Below are positions 59,265 to 64,000 of a stretch of 64,000 nt of DNA, piece after piece. Origin of the DNA: Arthrobacter sp. M2012083 (GTDB lineage: Bacteria; Actinomycetota; Actinomycetes; Actinomycetales; Micrococcaceae); assembly GCF_000281065.1 (NCBI RefSeq), contig NZ_AKKK01000003.1, forward strand, positions 62,001 to 126,000. Reading direction: 5' to 3'. The position numbers and the translations under genes are program-made. The notes beneath the pieces are model-generated. The model was not told where the DNA came from. It saw only the letters and a list, made by a program, of their open reading frames with translations, and did not search any database. Each line of letters opens with the position of its first letter. The first letter of the stretch is position 1.

Positions 59265-60700
59265 CCGACGGCGACTTCGGCCTCCTTAGCCCCGTCTCGG
59301 CGTCGCCCGATGTGGCGGCGCTGACTGGCGACCGTGCCGTGATTGCGGCAATCCTCGACATCGAAGCCTCCTGGGCTGCCGTCCTTGAGGAGGCGGGACT
59401 CGTTCCCGCCGGATCCGCCGCCGTGGTGGCCGAAGCCGCCGACCCCGGCTCCTACGATGTCGCATCGTTGGCGGAGCGCGCGCAGGGTGGCGCGAACCCG
59501 GTGATTCCCCTGCTCGGGGACCTGCGTTCCCGCGTCAAATCCTTGGACTTGGCGGGGATTGGCGCCGGCAAGGCCGTCCACACCTCGCTGACCAGCCAGG
59601 ACGTCCTCGACTCCGCCCTGATGCTGCTGGCCAGCCGTACAGTGTCTGCGTTGCTGGTTGACGTCAAAGGCACGACGACGGCGCTCGCCACCTTGGCGGC
59701 ACAGCATGCGGACACGCTGTGCGTGGGCAGGAGCCTGACGCAGCATGCGCTTCCCTATACGTTCGGGCTCAAGGCGGCCCAGTGGTTCCAGGGTGTGGCC
59801 GCTGCGGCTGCTCGTTTGGAGTCGCTTCAGTTGCCGGTTCAGTTCGGGGGAGCCGGAGGAACGCTGGCTTCGGGGACCAAGCTGACGGCGGGATCTGCTT
59901 CCACGCCGTTCGATCTGGCCGATTCCCTGGCCTCCCGGCTTGGCCTTGCGCCAGCTCCCGCTCCGTGGCACACCAACCGCCTCGCTGTCACGGCCTTAGG
60001 GGATGGCCTTGCTGCCCTGATCGATTCCTTCGGGAAGATCGCCGCCGACCTGCTGTTCCTGAGCCGCCCGGAGGTTGCCGAACTCGGCGAACCCTTGGCT
60101 GCCGGGCGCGGTGTTTCCTCGGCCATGCCGCAGAAGCAGAACCCTGTCTTGTCGGTGCTGATCCGCAGTGCGGCGTTGCAGGCTCCCGGCCTCGCATCCC
60201 AACTGCACCTTGCTGCGGCAACCTTCAACGATGAGCGGCCAGATGGGGCCTGGCACAGCGAGTGGCCTGCCCTACGTCAGTTGCTCGCGTTGGCACTTGG
60301 GGCTGCCGGACACCTCCGCGAACTTACCGAGGGCCTTCGCGTCTTCCCCGATGCGATGCGCCGGAACCTCGACATCTCGGGACCGCTGCTCCTCAGCGAA
60401 GGTGTGGTGGCCGCCGTCGCTCCTCTCCTCGGTGAGGACGGAAAGCAGAAGCTGCAGGTCGTCGTCGACGAAACCCTGAAGGCACCGGCCGCAGAGCAGA
60501 GCCGGATCTACACAAAACTCCTACGTGAAGCCGTCCCCGCGGACAAGCTTTCCGATTCCGAACTCAAAGCGCTCCTGGACCCCGCCAGCTACCTCGGTGA
60601 GGCATCCGGGATCAGCCAAAGAATCCTCAGCGCCTACCCGGACTTCGCGGCGCCAGCCGACTTCACTGGAACTTCAACGAAGGGAACTGCTCGTGGCTAA
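59261..60700 (+). CDS. pcaB: 3-carboxy-cis,cis-muconate cycloisomerase
   Basis: The 479-residue fumarase/aspartase superfamily enzyme has the signature SSAMPQKQNP at 286-295 and HTSLTSQDVLDSALML near 105-120. It lactonises carboxymuconate to gamma-carboxymuconolactone. The start overlaps pcaG. The 3' end overlaps pcaD by 8 bp. The C-terminal region is somewhat longer than bacterial CMLE of the Pseudomonas type. Confidence 0.92.
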   Translation: MTDGDFGLLSPVSASPDVAALTGDRAVIAAILDIEASWAAVLEEAGLVPAGSAAVVAEAADPGSYDVASLAERAQGGANPVIPLLGDLRSRVKSLDLAGIGAGKAVHTSLTSQDVLDSALMLLASRTVSALLVDVKGTTTALATLAAQHADTLCVGRSLTQHALPYTFGLKAAQWFQGVAAAAARLESLQLPVQFGGAGGTLASGTKLTAGSASTPFDLADSLASRLGLAPAPAPWHTNRLAVTALGDGLAALIDSFGKIAADLLFLSRPEVAELGEPLAAGRGVSSAMPQKQNPVLSVLIRSAALQAPGLASQLHLAAATFNDERPDGAWHSEWPALRQLLALALGAAGHLRELTEGLRVFPDAMRRNLDISGPLLLSEGVVAAVAPLLGEDGKQKLQVVVDETLKAPAAEQSRIYTKLLREAVPADKLSDSELKALLDPASYLGEASGISQRILSAYPDFAAPADFTGTSTKGTARG

Positions 60701-61496
60701 GCCAACTGTGAAGGCCGTGCTGCTCTCCCCGCAGCGCGATGTGGGAGCCAAACCTCTCCTGGTGGTGGGTCCGTCGCTGGGTACGTCCACTGTGCTCTGG
60801 TCCGAAACCGCGGCACTCCTCGGCGACGACTACGACGTCATCGGCTGGGACCTCCCTGGCCACGGCATCTCGCCGACCGCCACCGAAGGTTTCGATATCG
60901 CGGAGCTGGCGGACGCCGTCGTCGGTCTTGTGGACTCTGTTTCGCCGGGCGCCAGGTTCCACTACGCGGGTGTTTCGATGGGCGGGGCTACGGGCTTGCA
61001 GCTCGGCATCAAGCACGGCGACCGACTGCTCAGCCTGTCGGTCCAGTGCAGTGGCGCCAAGCTCGGCACGCCCGAGGGCTGGCTTGAGCGAGCGGACACT
61101 GTGCGCAAACTGGGCACTCCTGTGATGATCCAGGGATCTGCGGAGCGCTGGTTCGCACCGGGTTTCATGGACCGCCAACCGGAGATCAGCAGCCGCCTTC
61201 TGCACTCCCTCCGCGACGCGGACCGCTTTGGCTACTCGTTCTGCTGCGAAGCCCTCGCGGCATTCGACGTCCGCGAGCAGCTCGGCAGCATCACGGTTCC
61301 CACGCTGGCGATTGCCGGCAGCGAGGACACTGTTGCTCCGCCGTCGTTCGCTGAAGCTGTTGCCGCAGGGATCACTGCAGGCGGCGGCACCGCTGAGGCG
61401 GTAACGCTCGACGGCGTCGGTCACCTGGCACCTGCAGAGGCACCGGCCGCTGTGGCTGACCTGATGCGGACCTTCATAAAGGAGAACGAACGATGA
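60693..61496 (+). CDS. pcaD: 3-oxoadipate enol-lactonase
   Basis: The 267-residue alpha/beta hydrolase has the nucleophile in GVSMGGA (Ser95), oxyanion region VVGPSLGTS and terminal GVGHLAPAEAP with the catalytic His. It hydrolyses the enol-lactone to 3-oxoadipate. GTG 60693 overlaps pcaB by 8 bp; the stop overlaps pcaC by ATGA. In several actinobacteria PcaD and PcaC are fused as PcaL; here they are separate. Confidence 0.92.
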   Translation: MAKPTVKAVLLSPQRDVGAKPLLVVGPSLGTSTVLWSETAALLGDDYDVIGWDLPGHGISPTATEGFDIAELADAVVGLVDSVSPGARFHYAGVSMGGATGLQLGIKHGDRLLSLSVQCSGAKLGTPEGWLERADTVRKLGTPVMIQGSAERWFAPGFMDRQPEISSRLLHSLRDADRFGYSFCCEALAAFDVREQLGSITVPTLAIAGSEDTVAPPSFAEAVAAGITAGGGTAEAVTLDGVGHLAPAEAPAAVADLMRTFIKENER

Positions 61497-61942
61497 GCCC
61501 TGTTTCTGAACCCAACGGCCCTGCACGGAAAGGTGCCGTGCAGCCCGACGCCACCGCCCAGGATATTTACGACGCCGGCATGGTGGTCCGCCGCGAAGTA
61601 CTCGGCAACGCACACGTGGACCGGGCGAACGCCTCCAAGGATTCCTTTACCGAGGACTACCAGGACATGATCACCAGGATCGCTTGGGGTGGCATCTGGA
61701 CGCGGCCCGGCCTGAACCGTCAAATGCGCTCCGCGGTCACCCTCACCGCACTGGTGGCGCACGGCCATTGGGAGGAGCTGGCAATGCACGTACGGGCAGC
61801 CCTCAACAACGGTCTGAGCAGGGACGAGATCAAGGAAATCCTGCTGCAGACTGCCATTTATTGCAGTGTGCCATCGGCCAATTCGGCCTTCAAGACGGCC
61901 CAAAAAGTATTCGCTGACCTAGACGCCAACGAACCCAACTAA
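61493..61942 (+). CDS. pcaC: 4-carboxymuconolactone decarboxylase
   Basis: The 149-residue CMD-domain protein shows ITRIAWGGIWTRPGLNRQMRSAVTLTALVAHGHWEELAMHVRAALNNG-type conserved helices, with EIKEILLQTAIYCSVPSANSAF as the second block. It decarboxylates 4-carboxymuconolactone to the enol-lactone, the substrate of PcaD. Start ATG 61493 overlaps pcaD. Confidence 0.93.
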   Translation: MSPVSEPNGPARKGAVQPDATAQDIYDAGMVVRREVLGNAHVDRANASKDSFTEDYQDMITRIAWGGIWTRPGLNRQMRSAVTLTALVAHGHWEELAMHVRAALNNGLSRDEIKEILLQTAIYCSVPSANSAFKTAQKVFADLDANEPN

Positions 61943-62018
61943 CTCGCACTTGTGGTTGCTTTGAGCCCTCAGGCCAGCCACTACTGCCAGTCAGTTGGGC
62001 AGAACGAAAGAGAAACCA

Positions 62019-63233
62019 ATGAACCAGGCTTTCGTGTACGACGCCGTGCGCACGCCCTTTGGCAAGTTCGGCTCCGGCCTGGCTGCCGTCCGTCCCGATG
62101 ACCTTGCCGCGCATGTGGTCCGTGAGTCCGTGAAGCGGGCGCCCGGGCTGGATGTTGAGCGGATCGACGAGGTGGTGTTCGGCAACGCCAACGGTGCCGG
62201 CGAGGAAAACCGCAACGTGGCCCGCATGGCTACCCTGCTGGCCGGCCTCCCGGTCTCCATTCCGGGCACCACGGTGAACCGTCTTTGTGGTTCCTCCTTG
62301 GATGCAGCCATTATCGCTTCCCGGCAGATCAACGCCGGCGACGCCGAACTCATGCTGGTGGGAGGTGCCGAGTCGATGTCCCGTGCGCCGTGGGTGCTGC
62401 CGAAGACCTCCAAGCCCTACCCGGCCGGTGATATGACACTCGCGTCCACCACGCTCGGGTGGCGACTGGTGAACCCTGCCATGAACAAGGACTGGACCAT
62501 CTCCTTGGGTGAGGCCACTGAACGGCTCCGGGAGAAGTACGGGATTACTCGTGAACGGCAGGACCAGTTCGCGGCGGACTCGCACAACCTGGCCGACGCC
62601 GCGTGGAACGAAGGCTTCTACGATTCGTTGGTTACAGCGGTTCCGGGCACGGACCTCGTCCGTGATGAGGGCATCCGTGCCGGATCATCGGCGGAGAAAC
62701 TGGCTGGGCTGAAGACCGTTTTCCGTGCCGAGGCTGACGGGCCCGACGGCGGTACGGTCACCGCCGGGAACGCCTCGCCGTTGTCTGACGGTGCCTCTGC
62801 GGCGTGGATCGGTTCCGAGAACGCCGCTGGCATTCTGGGCTTGGAGCCCTTGGCCCGTATTGCCGGTCGTGGTGCGCACGGCAATGATCCCCAGTTCTTT
62901 GGGTTCGCCCCGGTGGAGGCCGCGAACAAGGCCCTCGCGAAGGCGGGCATCGGCTGGGACCAGGTGGGCGCCGTCGAACTTAACGAAGCGTTCGCCGCGC
63001 AATCGCTGGCGTGCGTCGATGCGTGGGGGATCGACCCCGGAATCGTGAACCAGCATGGTGGCGCGATTGCGATGGGTCACCCGCTCGGTGCTTCCGGTAC
63101 GCGCATCCTCGGGACGCTGGCCCGTTCCCTGCAGGCCTCCGGCCAGCGATGGGGCGTCGCGGCGATCTGCATCGGCGTGGGTCAGGGCCTTGCCGTGGTG
63201 CTCGAAAACGTTACTGCCGGCGCATCGGCATAG
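62019..63233 (+). CDS. pcaF: 3-oxoadipyl-CoA thiolase
   Basis: The 404-residue thiolase has the nucleophilic Cys90 in NRLCGSSLDAA, the GGAESMSRAPWVL block and the C-terminal NQHGGAIAMGHPLGASG and CIGVGQG motifs with the second catalytic Cys. It cleaves 3-oxoadipyl-CoA to succinyl-CoA and acetyl-CoA. ATG 62019 follows AAAGAGA; 76 bp separate it from pcaC, the largest gap in the operon, so a secondary promoter is possible. Confidence 0.93.
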   Translation: MNQAFVYDAVRTPFGKFGSGLAAVRPDDLAAHVVRESVKRAPGLDVERIDEVVFGNANGAGEENRNVARMATLLAGLPVSIPGTTVNRLCGSSLDAAIIASRQINAGDAELMLVGGAESMSRAPWVLPKTSKPYPAGDMTLASTTLGWRLVNPAMNKDWTISLGEATERLREKYGITRERQDQFAADSHNLADAAWNEGFYDSLVTAVPGTDLVRDEGIRAGSSAEKLAGLKTVFRAEADGPDGGTVTAGNASPLSDGASAAWIGSENAAGILGLEPLARIAGRGAHGNDPQFFGFAPVEAANKALAKAGIGWDQVGAVELNEAFAAQSLACVDAWGIDPGIVNQHGGAIAMGHPLGASGTRILGTLARSLQASGQRWGVAAICIGVGQGLAVVLENVTAGASA

Positions 63234-63247
63234 AAGGGGTAAGAGTC

Positions 63248-63934
63248 ATGCTGAATTTCATTGACACTGTTGGCGAGGCTGTTGCCGGCATCAAGGACGG
63301 CTCTACGGTGATGATCGGCGGGTTTGGCAACGCCGGGCAGCCGTTCGAACTGATCGACGCGCTGATGGATTGTGGTGCGAAGGACCTGACCGTGGTCAAC
63401 AACAACGCTGGCCAGGGCGATCAGGGCCTGGCGTTGCTGATCAAGGAAGGCCGGGTCCGGAAAATGATCTGCTCCTTTCCGCGGCAGTCCGATTCCTGGC
63501 ATTTCGACGCCAAGTTCCACGCCGGCGAGATCGAGCTGGAGCTGGTACCGCAGGGCAACCTGGCCGAACGGATCCGCGCTGCCGGCGCCGGTATTGGCGG
63601 GTTCTTCACCCCCACCGGATACGGCACCACGCTGGCCGAGGGCAAGGAAACCCGGTTGCTGGACGGGAAGTGGCAGGTCTTTGAGACTCCCATCCACGCC
63701 GACGTTGCCCTCATCAAGGCACTCAAGGCTGACGGCAAGGGCAACCTCGTGTACCGCAAGACCGCCCGGAACTTCGGGCCCATCATGGCTGCTGCGGCCA
63801 AGCACACCATCGTCCAGGTCTCGGAGGTCGTGCCCACCGGCTCCCTGGATCCGGAGAACGTGGTGACCCCTGGGATTTACGTCAACAGCGTGGTCCGCGT
63901 CGATTCTGCCGGCTCAAACAAGAAGGTGGCCTGA
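63248..63934 (+). CDS. pcaI: 3-oxoadipate CoA-transferase alpha subunit
   Basis: The 228-residue family I CoA-transferase subunit A shows the glycine loop VMIGGFGNAGQPFELIDAL and GIGGFFTPTGYGT. It activates 3-oxoadipate with succinyl-CoA, together with PcaJ. ATG 63248 was chosen since GAAGGGG precedes it; a longer reading within pcaF is rejected. It directly precedes pcaJ. Confidence 0.93.
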   Translation: MLNFIDTVGEAVAGIKDGSTVMIGGFGNAGQPFELIDALMDCGAKDLTVVNNNAGQGDQGLALLIKEGRVRKMICSFPRQSDSWHFDAKFHAGEIELELVPQGNLAERIRAAGAGIGGFFTPTGYGTTLAEGKETRLLDGKWQVFETPIHADVALIKALKADGKGNLVYRKTARNFGPIMAAAAKHTIVQVSEVVPTGSLDPENVVTPGIYVNSVVRVDSAGSNKKVA

Positions 63935-63936
63935 TC

Positions 63937-64000
63937 ATGAGCACCCAAACCAGCATCCAGACCTCGGAAAAGCCGTTGGGCCGCGACGAGCTCGCCCAGT
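63937..64000 (+). CDS. pcaJ: 3-oxoadipate CoA-transferase beta subunit, partial
   Basis: Only the first 21 codons (MSTQTSIQTSEKPLGRDELAQ) are in the window. It starts 2 bp after the pcaI stop; the KPLGRDELAQ motif is typical of subunit B N-termini, and the operon position leaves little doubt. Confidence 0.75.
   Translation, partial: MSTQTSIQTSEKPLGRDELAQ

Overview
The window is high-GC actinobacterial DNA. Dense operons with ATGA stop/start overlaps, many GTG/TTG starts, a WXG100 protein, IclR regulators, an ATPase-less sugar ABC transporter and an unfused pca operon suggest a Micrococcaceae soil bacterium of the Arthrobacter/Paenarthrobacter type. That assignment is inference from gene content. 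I saw no rRNA, tRNA, CRISPR array or insertion sequence. The sequence reads as chromosome with a few accessory islands.

Layout. 1-9.8 kb: housekeeping and membrane genes (PEP-utilising domain, DoxX, ABM-domain protein, MATE exporter, EamA exporter, CGNR regulator, WXG100, DUF2277), then the copper operon csoR-copZ-copA behind two CsoR-type palindromes. 9.9-16.8 kb: a chitobiose/GlcNAc-type ABC transporter, GH20 hexosaminidase, IclR regulator, rhodanese and hydrolase in one operon behind two DasR-like sites. 16.8-23.1 kb: lipoprotein, YdcF protein, then NagZ-like GH3 and NamZ-like DUF1343 enzymes divergent from an RpiR/SIS regulator, which looks like peptidoglycan amino-sugar salvage. 23.1-26.9 kb: a microcin C-like peptide island. 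It has a 19-residue precursor ending in Asn, an E1/ThiF-type (MccB-like) enzyme, two small-peptide-system-like membrane proteins and an MFS exporter. 26.9-33 kb: GNAT, GH13 trehalose-synthase-like enzyme, a small secreted protein, NAD(P)-epimerase and LssY-domain protein.

33-40.4 kb: RidA, IclR and KDG kinase on one strand, divergent from a D-serine-dehydratase-like PLP enzyme, N-acyl-D-amino-acid deacylase, KDPG aldolase and GntP permease. Together they form a plausible complete route for N-acetyl-D-glucosaminate (oxidised chitin end groups): uptake, deacetylation, deamination to KDG, phosphorylation, cleavage to pyruvate and glyceraldehyde-3-phosphate. 40.7-47.4 kb: mixed genes (USP, LysR, PEP mutase family, metH remnant, diguanylate cyclase, Asp-box protein, ThiS-like protein). 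47.6-52.3 kb: two large secreted proteins, a metzincin with FG-GAP repeats and a Cna-B/SLH protein.

52.4-64 kb: quinate/shikimate and protocatechuate catabolism. It comprises an MFS acid transporter, an IclR regulator, then the operon shikimate/quinate dehydrogenase, 3-dehydroshikimate dehydratase fusion, pcaHGBDC, pcaF, pcaI and pcaJ (cut by the window end). The whole beta-ketoadipate pathway is present in reading order.

The most notable item is the peptide island at 23130-26788, whose precursor gene is only 60 bp and is easily missed by gene callers. A second theme is recurrent leaderless promoters: a TANNNT box exactly 6 nt before the start codon, seen at six genes.
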